NCBI GenBank assembly: GCA_017311315.1
Contig: CM029666.1
Span: 31,630,749 to 31,694,748, forward strand
Direction of reading: 5' to 3'
Length of the DNA stretch: 64,000 nt
Origin: Dendrocalamus latiflorus
Lineage: Eukaryota; Streptophyta; Magnoliopsida; Poales; Poaceae
A program made the position numbers and the translations under genes. A model generated the notes under the pieces. The model was given only the letters and a program-made list of their open reading frames with translations. It was not told the origin of the DNA and made no database searches. This document shows, piece after piece, positions 1 through 13,912 of the stretch. The stretch's first letter is position 1. Each line of letters begins with the position of its first letter.

Positions 1-834
1 CCACCAGGGTAAACATTCACTGGGAGCAATACTGTTTATTAAATCTGTAGACCAACAATTGTTATTATGCTCCCCTACTTTTCTACAATTCCACCGATCC
101 ACTCATCTAGTTAATTCGATCATCTATATCGCTCCATGTATTTAACCAATCCGAGTATTTTACCAATCCGTCCTTTACATCAGTCTACTTACACAATCAA
201 TCTAATCATTTAAATTGGTCCACCCATTTTAACCAATCCAATCATGTAAACTCATCTATCCATCCAGTTAATCCGATTATCAAGTTGGTTCACCCATGTA
301 ACTAATTCAGTCATTCAAATTGATTTGCCTATTTTTCACCCAGAAATTCACATCATTGATTCTCTCTTACGATCGACATGAATCCAACAGGATTTACACT
401 TATGTCTGGGAAATCAAAGCGAATCCTTAGAATAAACTGGTAGGGAGTTAAAGTTTTGGAAAACTTTCCTTGGAAGCTTATGTTTGTTGAAATGAGCTTG
501 GAAACAAGCCTTGCAAATAATTTTGACAATTTAATCTCTCAAGGATAAACAACTTTTGTAAATATAACTCAATATAGGTTTTATGATTTTGGCCCAAGGT
601 AATTTTTCAGAAAAGAACTCAGGCACGCGTTAGTTTGGATTTGGGATAAGAGAGCCTTGGAGCTAAAAATGGCCAGGGCAGCAAATAGATGAGAGGGAAT
701 CATCTAAAGGGATAAGAGTAGTAATACTACTTATATTTTGCAGTTAGATTTTGAAGAAATAATTCTAGTCATAAAGCTAACGGCCATGCTAACTAAGGTT
801 ACGACCTACAGTCGATATGCTCTGATACCAGCTC
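1..834 (-). mobile_element. Internal region start of a minus-strand LTR retrotransposon
   Basis: Read on the minus strand, this is the leader that follows the 5' LTR at 835-3034. The primer-binding site is at 818-830 (minus TGGTATCAGAGCA), the usual complement of plant initiator tRNA-Met. No gag or pol reading frame is visible before the window edge, so the superfamily cannot be settled; the 2.2-kb LTR favours a Gypsy or large Copia element. The first 350 bases are AT-rich with repeated short phrases such as CCAATCC and CACCCAT. Confidence 0.5.
818..830 (-). other. Retrotransposon primer-binding site (tRNA-iMet type)
   Basis: Minus strand reads TGGTATCAGAGCA, the classic plant LTR-element primer site. 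It is separated by four bases from the LTR terminal CA (plus-strand TG at 835-836). Confidence 0.75.
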
Positions 835-3034
835 TGTCGGACCTCGGGTTAGCAAAACCCAGATCCTCTGTGATTCACCGCACTATTCCCTGGATCAGTA
901 GATAGTGCTCACAGATACATTACTGTATATCGAAAACATATCATGCGGAAGCGTAAATAATACAGTAATACTTACTCATGGGCCGTTAGGCCGAAATGAT
1001 AAAATGCAGCAGCGGAAACTTCACACAGTGGGACCCGCGGGACTTGCCCACAGGCAGCCAACTGGGGTTCGCGACCTAGTCCATGACCTCATCGTCTTCC
1101 AGCTCTGTCGACCCTTTTTAGGCATCGCAGGGCTTGACTTTATTCCTTTCTGACTGAATGATAGCAGTTAAGCAGAATGAGTACGATGATACTCAGCAAG
1201 CCACCACACAGGATGCAATAATAATAGATGCAAGGTTGTCAAAGGAGGCTTGAGGTTCTTTTATTTGCTTAGTGCGACATTTGCAATACTCATAATTAAA
1301 ACTCCTATAACTTGGCATTTTATAAACATGCTTTAAAGAGTTTGAAATTGTGCAATATTTATAACGGTGTAGGTTCCATCCACCGATTACATGGTTCCAA
1401 CCACCTATGCTAGCTTTTGATCCTTATGCCACTTCCATATTATCAACCACGCTGGAGTACGTCCCTCCAGGAAAAAGCCCAAAATCAGAGTACCCCTCTG
1501 ATAGGTTTTTGTCCCACCCACAAAGATTTTTGAAATAGAACTACTCGAGGAAGATTTCCGTGTCCGCCCTTGACCGTGGGCACGGCTATTCGAATAGTTG
1601 TATACTCTGCAGAGTCTGTACATCTTTACCCACAAGAGGTAATCGTCCCGATGGTTCTACATGATTCCTTAGTCATGCAGATCGAGAGACTACCACGAGG
1701 CCTTTACAATACCTCGCTCTCTAGCATCTCACCCCTATGGGGTTGCTCCCATAGGTTGTGCGGGATGTCCACCACAGGTTAGCGCACTCGGACTGCACTC
1801 TCCACCATACGCTAGCCTCGGCGACGTCACCTATATCCGATGTCCCATTCCACGGGGGATTTTATTACCCACCTACACACGTTCTCCGTGAAATGGCTAG
1901 AGAGTCTAGTAAATTATTCAGCCAAGCCTACAATTTGCCAGCTTGTGGTTGTACTGTTGTACACGGAGGGGTCATCACAGGATTAAGTCCTTAATTTGTC
2001 CGGGCGGTTCATTCCACAGACCACAATCCTTGTGCTACATCCACACCCACCACTCTTACCATCCGCCCAGACTGGTATAGCAGATTTTTAAGGTTTTGAG
2101 AAGCATAACTTAAGTTATCACAAATAATCAGCCACGTACATCCCGTGACTGTCCCAAAACCAGTTTTCATATTTAAAGATTGATGATCAGGGCCACTAGT
2201 GCCCTGGACTTGACAAGACTAGCATGGCATTTAATATGACTTATAGCTAGTAAAGTTATCATTAATATCTATGGTGACAAGGATCAGGTGATTCAAGTAT
2301 CAAAGGATGGCATAATAAATTTAATACAGCATCACGTGGGCATGTAGCTACCTTAAGCTTTGACATATATTTGCATAACAAATTAGGCATGCAAGTTGGT
2401 AGTTTAAAAGAACATAGTTTTGCATAAAATGTAGGATCAATATGATCAAAGTGATGACTTGCCTTGCTTATTTTACTACGACCTTGATGGATCTAATTCG
2501 AAGCCTTCTCAGTCATTGATCTTAATTCACTAGTCCTCGCTTTTACCCAAGTCTTGATCTTGTTCGAATCCGTCGCCTTATCGAGTCTTCGGATTCTAAT
2601 ACGCAGCAAAGAAAAGAAGGACCAAATAAATCCAAATACTATAAATGCCCAATTTAATTTAAATTACACATTCATTATGATTTGAGAATAGAATGATGAT
2701 TCGGATTAGTGGACTATAAACACAGCGGGGTATGAATTTGGCGAAGGAAGGAGGTGGCAGAGTAGCTTTACCGTGAGGGAAAATTAAGATAAGAAGGGAT
2801 CCGAGGTGAAGGAGTATTTTACAGGAATTACCTGCTTTGGAAAAGAAAGTGGCCAAACACAGCCGACTGGGGAAGGGCGAGGCTCGATCTTTTACTTGGT
2901 GACTTTCTCTTTATTAATTTATATTTATCAAGGAAGTCCCGTGAGTTAGGTAGGACTTACGGACAGATAAAAGAGGTTAGCGAAGATGGTAAAGAGGAAT
3001 AGAACTTTGTATTTTTAGGATGTGGGGGCTTTAC
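835..3034 (-). mobile_element. Probable 5' LTR of a minus-strand retrotransposon
   Basis: The stretch begins TGTCGG on the plus strand beside the primer site and can be closed at TTTACA (3029-3034), giving TG...CA termini and about 2.2 kb. The lower boundary is well supported by the adjacent primer site. The upper boundary is inferred from the CA terminus and from the resemblance of minus-strand TGTAAAGCCCCCACATCC to grass Gypsy LTR starts. Small ORFs inside look non-coding. Confidence 0.45.
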
Positions 3035-4099
3035 AGGAGATGAGTATAATTTTAAATATTCAGTGTAGCTTTGATATTTCATGTGGCAATACTTATCTGA
3101 GATTGTAGTAGCCAACTTAATAAATCATTAGGTTAGCGACTTAAGTAAATGATGGGGTTGGCCATTTTAATCCAGTCGTTATTATGAGTGAAGTTAATAT
3201 TTCTGCTTGATCACCCAAATTGTTAGAAATGGCCAACGGTTATGTTTTACTAAAAGAGATGCTATGACATTATAGGGATCTTCCTAATAAAGCGATTTCT
3301 TTTATTATTATTATTTATTCTCGATCATTAAGGTTAAATCTTGAGATAATGATTGGGGGATTTGGGTGCGAGACAAAGACTAAGGATTGCTTTTTCTTGT
3401 TTAGGACTTTCTTAATCGTATTTTAGTTATCAACTTAATCTCAGTATTTTAAGATAATGCTAAAGCCTTTCTACAATTATTTTAAGCACTTTTGGAAAGA
3501 TAGCCTTCATGACTTTTAGAGATAAGTAAGCCACACTTGATATTTTATGTGACGCACAAACGATTTTGGAGGGTTAAACTCATAAGCAAGGTAACTTCAA
3601 TTTCCTACTAATGAAATGTCATATTTGATGTTACAATCATTCAGATTATTTCACTAATTATCTTTTTTGCTGCAATCTTAGTTGTTATGGGCTTAGACAA
3701 GATGAAATGGGTACGAATCTTTTACCAAACTTCATAACTAAATATTTTAGCCAAGATATTGTTACCATTATTAATTTATTATTGCTAGTATCATTTTATT
3801 AACTTAAGGTTAATTTCGTGGTGATTGAAGAATAGTTCATGTCATGAACTTACTTTAATTAATTTTAACTTATTAATTTGGCATACAATTGACCCAAGCT
3901 TAGTTTTAGCTTAATTACATTATTCTTATTCATGCAATTTATTCAAACTTAACTTTTTAATTTTTACTTCATAGCCCTTTTGGTTTAATTTCATAATTAA
4001 ATTATTTTTCCCATCTTTATTTACAATCCATATTCTAAGATGGATCTTAGAAATAAATGAAGAGGCTGCAAGTGATACACATTTGCTAGAGATTACCTT
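3035..4099. other. AT-rich stretch, no gene recognised
   Basis: About 1 kb of strongly AT-rich DNA with no long reading frame and no recognisable element ends. It probably belongs to a retroelement (LTR or leader), because retroelement sequence lies on both sides, but nothing in the bases proves it. Confidence 0.3.
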
Positions 4100-5768
4100 T
4101 TAGTGGGGCCCACATGTCATAAGAGAAATGGACAGAGTGGAGGGGGCAGCTTCGGTTGGAATCAGAGCAGAGCACGGGCAAAAAGGAAACAGCGAAGCAG
4201 GGGAGCTAGGTGGCGGCGGGGCCGTGCGGTGTCGCCGGCGGGGAGCGGCCGGGGAGGCGACAACGACCGGCGAAACGGGTTGCCCCGGCGATGAGGAGCT
4301 CGGGAGGCGGTGGCTTTGGCAGGGGAGGCGCCAAGGCGAGCTGGCGGTGAGCCTAGGCGGTCGGCAATGAGGGGAGACGGGGGTGCCGGCGGCCGGGAAG
4401 GGATAGGGGCAAGATGAGGCGCGCATGAGCAGTAGTGAAGTACTTGGAGCTTACCTGAGTGGTTGGTTCGATCAGAGAGATGCCGGAGCGGGCTGGCGGC
4501 GAGCACGGGCGGCGGCGCGGAGAGACCACCGTGGAGGGAGGAGCTCAGGCAATGGGGAGTTTGGCCGACGGTTGGGGAAGCTTCATGGCATCGTGGAGAT
4601 GCTCTCCAAGTGGGGAATCGAAGGGAGCTCGACCGAGGAGGGAGCGGCGTGAGCGGCGGCGGTTTCGGCCGGAGATGGGGAAGATGGCCATCCCGGTGAG
4701 CTCGGTGCACAAAAATCCGATTAACTCGGAGGGGGAGTAGCTGGGGAGCGGAGGCACGCCATGACGCACTCAATTTGGAGAAAGAGCCGTCGTGGTGGCC
4801 GGAACGAGGTGGTGACCGGCGCTAGCGCAGGGGACTTGCTCGAGCGAGCTCAAATGGAGGGGGAAGGAGGAGGAGATGAGCTTGAGCTCCTTTTATCGCC
4901 AGCAAAGGCCACTGGAGACGAGGTGACGCGGGGTACCTCCGGCATGGGCGACGACGTGGGCAAGTTGTACGTCGGCATGGCGCAGGTACCGCCGGCATGG
5001 CGCCGTGCGCAGGTAGGGGAGTGGCGCGGGGAGTAGGCCGGTGGTAGGGGCGTGATTGCGCGTACGGGGGCGAGCTGCGGCGGCTGTAGCTGGTGGGCGA
5101 GGCCGAAGCATGGGGCTGGGCCGGCGACGCCATGAGCAGGGAGGAGAGGGAGGAAGAAACGGGGAGGAGGAAGAGAACGGCCACGGTCGGGTGAACCAGG
5201 GCCGAAGAAAGAAAGGGCAGGCCTACGGGCCAGAAAAGGAAAGGAAAGAGTGGCCGACGGGCTGGGAAAAAAAATGGGTCGGCCCCCAAAAAGGAATTTT
5301 GGGATTTTTGAGATTTCGAAATTTTGGAGATTCAGATTTGTTTTTTTTTTGTGAGGAGATTTTGAATTTGGAGACTTGGTTCAAGATTTTGGATTCAACA
5401 ATTTAATTTTAGGATCGACAAGTCTTGGAGAAATAAATCTTGAATTTCAGAATGTGAATTCCCAGATATACAAATTGGATGGAATAGATTTCATACTAAT
5501 TTTAAATTTCCAATCCTGGCTTTGAATCTCCAGATTGTGATTCAAACTTAAAATTAAGTCTTCCAAGAAGATTTGGATTTTTCTCCGTTTGATTTTCAAA
5601 CTTGGTTCTTGATTCCAAGATTTTGATTTTTATTAACCGGGCTTTTGACAGGAAATCAAATCGAGACATTCAAATATCGCCAAAATTTTTGAGACACAGG
5701 AAAACGATTAAAAGGTTTTTAAGATTTTTTTTTTGAATTTACACTAGCTCCCTAATTGGGATGTTACA
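4100..5768 (-). mobile_element. GC-rich Gypsy-type LTR remnant
   Basis: The GC-rich block (4100-5280) has overlapping open frames on both strands (for example 203 aa minus, 4162-4773). These look like composition artefacts: low-complexity Pro, Ser, Arg, Ala and Gly with no domain. It is followed by an AT-rich block of repeated GATTTTGGATT-like phrases, and the stretch ends GGGATGTTACA at 5758-5768. On the minus strand that is TGTAACATCCC, a common start of grass Gypsy LTRs. The other end and any target duplication were not found. Confidence 0.45.
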
Positions 5769-5798
5769 TGGATCATGATGATCAATGCAAACATTCCG

Positions 5799-7531
5799 AC
5801 CTTTACCCATAACAAGGAACGTTGCACCAAAACCGGGCAAAAGAAAGAAACATTGATCTGCTCTTGCTCGTGAGTTCTTGATAATCTAGATAGCCTTAGA
5901 TGTATTCTCATATGTCATAGCAAGCTACATTATAACACAAACTCAATCAAAAAAGCCCTCATGATTAAAACCCCAAAATCGCCTCTCTTGACCAAAACCG
6001 AGCAATCACAAGAACTTTCTATAAAAAGTGATTAGATAGATGGGATATGATCTCCAAGAGATATCTCCACCATTTACACATCCTTGGTACCAAGAGAGAT
6101 CAAGAGGAGATAACATCTAGACAAGAAAACCATGTAAAGCAAAAGCACAAGGAAGAATCCATGGCACAACTAATTTGGACGAAGTTTGAATATTCATTTC
6201 ACTTAGAGAGGAATATTTAACAGCCTTAGAGAGGAATGTTTAACAGCCACTCCTTATTGGAGGATAGAGCTCTAAGCCTAGAGAACATGTACAAAGCTTC
6301 CAACACAACGAAACCCTAACATCTCTCTCCTACACTTCTAAGAGTCCTCTCTAGAGCTCTCTTGTCTTAATAGACACAAGGCTTATATAGTGGAGGCTCC
6401 TCACCTGCCTCCAAACCTTAATAACCACTTACAAATGGAAAACCTGGTAACCCATATACAAATGAGTTTTACACACACACTTACACGCTTTTCAAAGTGT
6501 AACTTCCACATGGTTTGATAGCCCGATAAGACGCTCCATCCTTTAAACGTGTCCTAAACTATTTAGGTCACCGTCGCAGTTTTGTAAACAACCTCTCCAC
6601 CTGGTATTGGACAATTTTCTCAATTGCCACCCATTGCCTTTATGGTGCTTCTCCTTGAAGCAACTGCCACAATGAAGTTTGTGATGTCCAATGATTTGCC
6701 GCCAAGATCGTAGGACTACTTTGAGGACCGTCATCACCTAAAATGCTAAAGTCCAATGATACACCACATGCATACACTTGCCTCACCATAATCCTTGTCT
6801 TTATCCCGTGCTTCTCCACTTGAGATGATGTTCCACCCAAACTTACGTAGCCCTCTATAGCCACAAGACACCTTCCTTATCCTCGAACTTGTCGTTGACT
6901 ACAAAAATCACCAAGCGCCCTACACATCAAAGAACAAGAAATTGTCTTGAGCACAAGTGACATGCTCTTGACTCTCATCAACATAACTAGTACAAACATG
7001 CACCACTTGACACTCACGTCAAGATTCCCATAATGTATAGACTCCCATCATGACTAACACATGCATTGGACTCACACCATGGCTAACACAATCGAAACCA
7101 ACTTCAATCTCAGCACTCACCAGTCTGACTGCCAACCAACGGTCAGTTGGACTACCACAAACTGACTTAAGTCATCCCGGTAATTGGGGACCGGTCTGAC
7201 CATGGCACCCATCTCGGTCAAACCACCCGACACTCTCCGGTCGGATTACCATCACATGGTCAGTCACACCGCTCTCTCCTTGCAATGCAACGAGCACCCC
7301 TCTAGAATAAACATACAGCCAACTAAAAATCGATCTCAATGCATTTCCAGGGCCGGTCAGACCACACACGCAGAGCAGTCATACCACCGTTGTTGGTCAG
7401 TCAAACCACTCTCAACCTGATAGAAAAAATGAGAGGGAAAATGACACAAAATCAAACTCAAACTTCAACATTGAAGCACAAGCAAATCAAAATACTAATA
7501 ACACATATAGGATGAACTCAACATGGTCTCA
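5799..7531 (-). mobile_element. Copia element B, left (3') LTR
   Basis: This stretch matches 12322-13121 plus 21843-22321 in direct orientation, with shared anchors at the start (AACAAGGAACGTTGCAC), in the middle (AATTGCCACCCA) and at the right end (ACATGGTCTCA). On the minus strand the LTR begins TGAGACCATG directly after a purine tract (AAGGGCGAGAT, 7532-7542), which marks it as the 3' LTR of a minus-strand element. It carries about 0.5 kb (about 5900-6430) that is missing from the right copy. The left end is where homology stops; no target duplication was found. Confidence 0.65.
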
Positions 7532-10099
7532 CAATCTCGCCCTTGATGAGTAATTTGACAAACATCCCAAAAGAAAAGTTTTTGAGTTTGAATTTGGACA
7601 ATAAAACCAAATAAGTTGCAGGAGCCACAACTAGTCCATTTGCAGAAAAAACAAACATGGCCAATGTGGCAAGATGTGGTATCGTGCTAACTCCAAGAAA
7701 AAAGCAAGTTTTCAAAAGCTCTAATCCACACCAAAACCCCCTCAAATAGCATAATATACTCATGGTCCAAATAAGAGAATAATTGTTTAATATGACTATT
7801 TTCATAACAAGACAAAAGCACCGAAAGAGCAAAACATAATAGATACAATGCAAACGAGCTTCCCTTCAACTCAAGTTTTCATTTTTGGATCAAGATGCAT
7901 TTTTCTCACTCAATAGCTTATTTTGCTCATTTTCAACCTCACAATGCTCATTTTTCACAATTTTAGTTCATTCTCCCCCCATTGAAGATCATTCTTAATA
8001 ATTTCCCTTTTTGGCTCAAACTAAATTTTACCTTAATCATTCTTCTTCTTTTGGCAAAATAGTCATCAAGGGTCAAGGGGCTACGCAAGCTCACTAAAAC
8101 TCTTTCTAATTCCCTCCCTCAAATGATACACGATACCACTTGAAAAGCTCAAGAGAGCAAGGAAAGAGCATGTACGTATGAATGAAAATACATAACATAA
8201 AAGAGATTTGAAAATTACTCTAAGTGAGATTCAAATTAAAATGATACCACTTGAAAATATAGAATGCAAACAACACTATCTTGTTCATGATGAGGCATAT
8301 ATAACCAATCTTGGCGAGATAGCACCATTTAATGCATTTAAGTTGATTTCAAGATAAACAAGGCTTCACAACTGACAAGCTTATCTAAAGGTATCCAAAT
8401 ATGAGGTAAGCCATACAAGAAAGCTAAATAGAAATAAGAAGTGCAAATTGAATCAATCAAAGAGCTATAAGTGCAATTTTAACCAATTATGCTCAGTCAC
8501 TTTATTAAAGCCAAACTTGAGAATTTTAAAGAACATTTTAAGGCCTTATCTTAGCTAAACAAGTCCTCAACAAGGAGCCATCCATAAGTGCCCCCTAAGT
8601 TTCAACCATTGATCACAATTGTATGGTTCATCTTAATAAAGCAAGTCCTAGACTAGGAGTTATCTACAACTGCCTCTTGAGCTTCAACCAATTTGAATTA
8701 ATTATATTTTGATTGATCTAAAGATATTACTGACCATCGCAAGCATTACACTTAAAAGAGTGGTCTTGGTCATGCAAAACTCCCCTTAAGTTCATGCCAA
8801 GTGCAATAGAAAGCTGTCTCATGAAGAACAATTATTGATATTCATGATTTAGCACAAAAGGGATCATTTATTTAAGTTAGGCACTAGTTCATTCAGCAAG
8901 AACATGATTAGCCAAAGAACTAGTATAACAGTAAATAAAGCTCAATTTAGACTTAAAATTAAATAAAAAAATTTTGACATGGCATATATCATAAAAGGAT
9001 CACCAGAGAGAAAAGTAGTCAAAAGATCCATCCCTGCAAGCTTAAAAGATACCAATTATAAAAATTGATACCACTTGTGAATTTTGTTCAAGTTTGCAAA
9101 TTAAGCTAGTATAGCAAATATTTAATCATATATATAAAAGCACAACAAAGTTACCTAACATGGCAATGGGTAATATCAAATTAGAATTACATCACAATAG
9201 AGTAATAGTCAAAGCTCATATATAAATGCATATCTTACAATGAAATGTCTTGTATGTATGATGAAAAAGGAAGCACAAAAATAAACCCACTAACTATAAG
9301 AACCACATGCAACATAAAAGCAAAAGCTAAAAACACTCGAAAGATAAACCACTTGTAAGAATGACAAACCTCTACTCCACACGGTCTCTAGGCTAAGAAA
9401 AATGCACTGCTAAGGAGCGAATCAACCACACTAGCTATCCCTACAACTAGACACTAGTGAAAGAAGAAGCAAGCTCATCCTAGACAATTTACTAGAGAAG
9501 ACAAGTGACTAAGAAAGACACAAGCCAGAAAGTGACTCAAGACACCCTAAACTTATTTAAACCCTGTTGTTCCCAAATGCTATGCAATATTGAGTATGAA
9601 AACAAGGTATTGACAAAGCTCAAGCATTAAACCTGTGTCACACATCATGGCGGTGAGATGTAGTCAAAGTAGTTAGCTGGAGCAATATGCAACCTAAGAA
9701 GTGAAAGCCATTACTGGAAGCTCATAATGAGGTAGAAGATCCAAAGAGACTGACAAGATCCACATGACCTCCTCCTCACCTAAAAAGCCTACATCAAAGA
9801 GACAAGAGTAGCCCACGCCTTGGTATTGGGATTAGTGAAATATGATTTAGGTATCCAGTACTGAGACACACAACTGACATGAAAAATTCCAAAGCAGGGG
9901 TTAAAATAATATGCATCAAGACGCATCCTAGAGCTACCAAGACCCCTCTCGAAACCTTGCCATGGACCTAAACAACGGAAATCCTAATCTAAGGGCAACT
10001 CTAGACCTAAACCCACCCTGCTAGAACCTAGAATCACGTCCCTCTCTATCCCCACCAAAGGAATCAAAGAACCTATCTATAAAGCGAGGTCTAGAGATA
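7532..10099 (-). mobile_element. Copia element B, internal region without recognisable pol
   Basis: The region lies between the polypurine tract (7532-7542) and gag-like sequence. It is A-rich on the plus strand and has no reverse transcriptase, integrase or RNase H similarity that I can see. The element therefore looks non-autonomous, or has lost pol by deletion. Short phrases such as CTTGATGAG and AACTCCCCTTAAGTTCATGCC recur in element A (14670-14690), so A and B are related families. Confidence 0.5.
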
Positions 10100-12310
10100 A
10101 CTCTAGGGACAATAGCTAGACGGGGCTGACCCTAAAGTCTCCTCAAGGCTCTAGCACAATCACGATGAAGTTTCTTAGTCCACCTAAAGCAGAAATCTAC
10201 AATGTGACCATCCTTTTTACAATAGGTACAATGGTATTTGACATTTTGAGGGGTCATACCTGATGAAGCAAAAGCACCTAAGTTGATAGAAGGGATCTGG
10301 GCAAATCTAGCAAACTTGAACACTATTTTGGCTGGCTCAGGAGGGGCAACCTCTATCATGCTACTCTAAAACTACTCTTACAACCTTAGGAGGATGATTC
10401 TAGAAATGTTCATAGTGGTTGAACCCTAAACCTCTATAGGCTTTACCGACCTTAGATTGATTCAAAATCATATTTAGGTTGTTTTGCCACTAGAGAACTT
10501 CTCAAGAGTTTTCTTCAAATAATAGTTTTGCTTGGCTAGAGTATCAAAAGACTCATAGGCTTGGCTCTTAATTGTCTTAGCATATCTCTCCTTATGCACA
10601 ACCACCTTTTGCTTCAAAGCCTCACAAAGACAAACAAGAAACATCCTTGATTGTATGCAACTGGTCATCAAACTTAACTCTAAAAGCTTCATGCATATCA
10701 TATAAATCATGTCCAATTTCAGCACAAAATACACAAGCTATAGAATCAACTTTCTTTGAAGCATGAACGCAAGCAAGATTTTTTATCACATTTGTCTTGC
10801 AAAGTTTAAGTGAGAGCTGCACTTTCAATGGTGAGCTAAGGGCAAGTTTCGTAAGATTCAACTCTAACACAATTAAGCTTGTCAATTAATTCTTTAAGTT
10901 TTCCCTCCCTAAACTCAATGTGTACAACAATTTTCAGAACTAAATTGGAGCAATTTTTTAGTTGGAATGGCAAGTTTCTTTTTCAATTCAGCACAACTCA
11001 TGTAAGGCAAAACAATAGCTCTAGAAGTGTCACCTGCTCCTAAGCAACTAGAACATGGACTAGACTTGATGTCAACAATTTTAGCTCTAGCATTTCCTAG
11101 TTGTTCTAGTAATGATGACCTAGAAGGTCACAATTTTTCAATCTCAGCATGCAAAATAAGGCAAGAGCTACAACTATCATCATAGAAAATAAGAGATCTA
11201 ATCCTATCAATTCCATTATTTAAGAATTCATTTTCAGATTTTAGTTTACCACTAATTCTCATGATATGTTTCATACCCTCAACTTGCTTCAAGTGATCAG
11301 CTACTACTCTATCATATCAAAGCATGAGTGCATTATAAGGGTCTACCTCATCATAGTCAATGTAGAGATCATGCTCATTGTGCTTGCTATTATGATCATC
11401 CTTGCTCACAGCCATGAAGCACATGTCGGTGAAGTTGACGGTCTTCTTCTTCTCCTTCTTCCGCTCCATCTTCTCCTCCTCATCGCTCCAAGAGTCAACA
11501 TCGCTAAGGTCTCGATCAGTGAAGAATGAGATCACCACCATCGCTATCCTCTTTGAGTGCGGCATTGTGCTTGGTTAATCATTGAGGCTTTTGTTGTAGT
11601 TCTTCTTGCCACGATCATGTTTCACATGTTCATAAGGTTAGGACAATTAGCATGAACACGAGACATCTCAGCACACTCAAATCAAATGATTGGACCACCT
11701 CTCCTATATGGTCTTGCTCTCTTGTAGGCTTGGGTGATCTACTAGTGATGAGTGCTAGATCATCTATGGGAAGGCTCTCAAGTTGCTCATCACTCATGGC
11801 TTGAAAAGCGGATAAGGAAAAGCTAGAAGAAGCATTCTCACAAGAAGAGCTACACTTGGCAGGATTAGCCACAAGTGCCATTGTCTGCGAGCCTTGGACT
11901 TCTTGGCTGTGACACCCATCTCATGAGTCTTAAGCTATGAATACAACTTATCGACAATTATAGTTGCCAAGTCTACCTTATCACTGATGGATGTGACTTT
12001 CATCGCCCAAACACTCATGTTAAGAGCACTAAGAATATGAGCTACATTGTAACATCTGAGTAAGTGACTCCCACAGACCTCAGATCACTCAGATCTTATG
12101 AAATCTACCAAAGAAGGAATCGATAGACTCTCTAGGCTTTATCTCCAGCTTTTAGTAGTCTTTCTGAAACTGGATCTCATACACTTTCTTGATTTCTGAC
12201 GTACCCTTATGGTAGTATGAGAGGGTCATCCATATCTCATGTATGGATGCAACATGAGCCACCATATTGAACTTATTTCTCCCTAGGTCTCGAATCAAGA
12301 AATTGCATGC
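10100..12310 (-). pseudogene. Degenerate SIRE-like Copia gag (element B)
   Basis: Minus-strand fragments in several frames resemble plant Copia Gag. In order from 12.3 kb downwards there is a capsid-like part (about 12300-11900), a stretch near 11880-11630 containing DEQLESLPIDDLALI, an acidic and lysine-rich part (11565-11317), and a retroviral-type zinc knuckle C-x2-C-x4-H-x4-C at about 10190-10245 (CTYCKKDGHIVDFC). Gag packages element RNA; here numerous stops and frame changes make it non-functional. No downstream protease or polymerase is visible. Confidence 0.65.
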
Positions 12311-12321
12311 CTTAGCATTTG

Positions 12322-13126
12322 CCTTTATTCATAACAAGGAACGTTGCACTAAAATTGGGTAACAAAGAAAAATCTTGATTCACTCTTGCTCGTGTGTTCT
12401 TGATGATCTAGATGACCCTTAGTGGATACAACCACTTACAAGAAGGGAAATCCGGTAACCTACACACAAACGGGTTTTACACTCACACGTGCACACTTTT
12501 CAAAGCATGACTTCCATATGGCTCTGATAGTCCGATAAGATGTTCCATCCTCCAAAATATGACCTAAACCACTTAGGCCACCATTGCGGTTTTGCAAACT
12601 GCCTTTCCACCTAGTATCAGATAATTTTCTTAATTGCCACCCACCGGCCTTCACGGTGTTTCTCTTCGAAGCAGCCACCACAATGAAGTCCGCGATGTCC
12701 AATTACTTGCTGCCAAGGTTGTACACCTGCTCTAAGGACCATTACCACTTGAATTGTCCAAGTCTAATGGCACACCACATGCATACATTTACCTCATCAT
12801 GGTCCTTGTATTTCTTCCATACTTCTCCATTTGAGATGATGCTCCACCCAGACTTACGCGACCCTCTATGGCCTCAAGGCACCTCTCCTATCCTCAGTCT
12901 TGCCATTGACCACAATAATCACCAAACACCCTGCACATCAAAGAACAAGTAATCATCCTGAGCGCAAGTGACATACAATTGACTCTCATCACCATAATCG
13001 ATGCAACATACACCACTTGACACCCACATCAAGATTCCCACAATGCATGGACTTCTGCTATGACTAACACTTGCATGGACTTATGCCATGACTAGCGCAA
13101 CTAAAACCAACTCAACTCACTTAATC
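12322..13126 (-). mobile_element. Copia element B, right (5') LTR, first part
   Basis: This is the homologue of 5799-7110, interrupted at 13127 by element A. The flanking TAATC (13122-13126) is one copy of the 5-bp target duplication made by that insertion; the other is at 21838-21842, where LTR B resumes. Confidence 0.65.
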
Positions 13127-13912
13127 TATAGGATCGAAATGGCAACAGAGGGGGGGTGAATGGTGCCTTCAAATCGCCCCCAAGTATCCACTCTTCTTTC
13201 CTTCTCCGATAGCTATAAAAGCTATGAAGAGAGAAATACCTTGCTTACCAAACCACAAACTGCAAAAAAACCAAATCAGAGCGGTAAGAATCTTGGCTGA
13301 CAAAGGAGCACAAACAAATTGGCCGAAGGCTTCAAAGCACAAGATTTAGGGAAAAGCATCAAGCAGAAATGAGTTTTGCCGGAGGCAAAGAGAAACTGAA
13401 AGCTATACAATTTGACAGGGCTGAAACTGAAAAGACCAAAAGCATCAGACTAACTCGACCAAAACGGGACAGGAAAAGACCGAAAAGAAGACTAAGCTTC
13501 AGCGGCCCAAAAACTGACTGAAGAAAATGAGGTTGTAGCCGACAAGAAGATGAGACTGCTGACTGAAAATCTGCTGCAAAGTAAAAACTTCCCACACCCG
13601 AAAACAGAGAGTAAAAAATGCCCCACTAAACTGACCGAGAAGCTTTAGAAACTGCACAGGTGAACTGAAAACAGTGCAGCCGAGAGCTATCTGGGACCTG
13701 AACAAAACAGGGGAAAACCTGAAAACTTAATGGCTGCCAAGAGCTAGAGAACTACCAGACCAAAAACTGAATAGGCAATTTTACTACAGGCGACCGAAGC
13801 CGACCGCACCACGCAATGACTTGGCTCGAACCACTCAAACCAAACTCAAACTTTCCAGAACATGTGTCAATTTCTCATCACAAATATGGGGTCACATCTA
13901 CATGGTCTCTCA
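13127..13912 (-). mobile_element. Copia element A, left (3') LTR, internally deleted
   Basis: The sequence runs from TATAGGATCG to GGTCTCTCA. The canonical terminal TG is TA here. It aligns to 17591-17845 and 19958-20270 and then jumps at about 13788 to sequence equivalent to about 21718, so roughly 1.4 kb is missing compared with other copies. It is followed by the polypurine tract (minus AAGGGGGAGAT, 13913-13923), which makes it the 3' LTR of a minus-strand element. Confidence 0.75.

Noticed and set aside
4100..5406. Overlapping open frames of 60-203 aa on both strands in a GC-rich block
   Set aside because: Low-complexity Pro, Ser, Arg and Ala composition, similar openness on both strands, no domain, and position inside an LTR-like unit; best explained by base composition.
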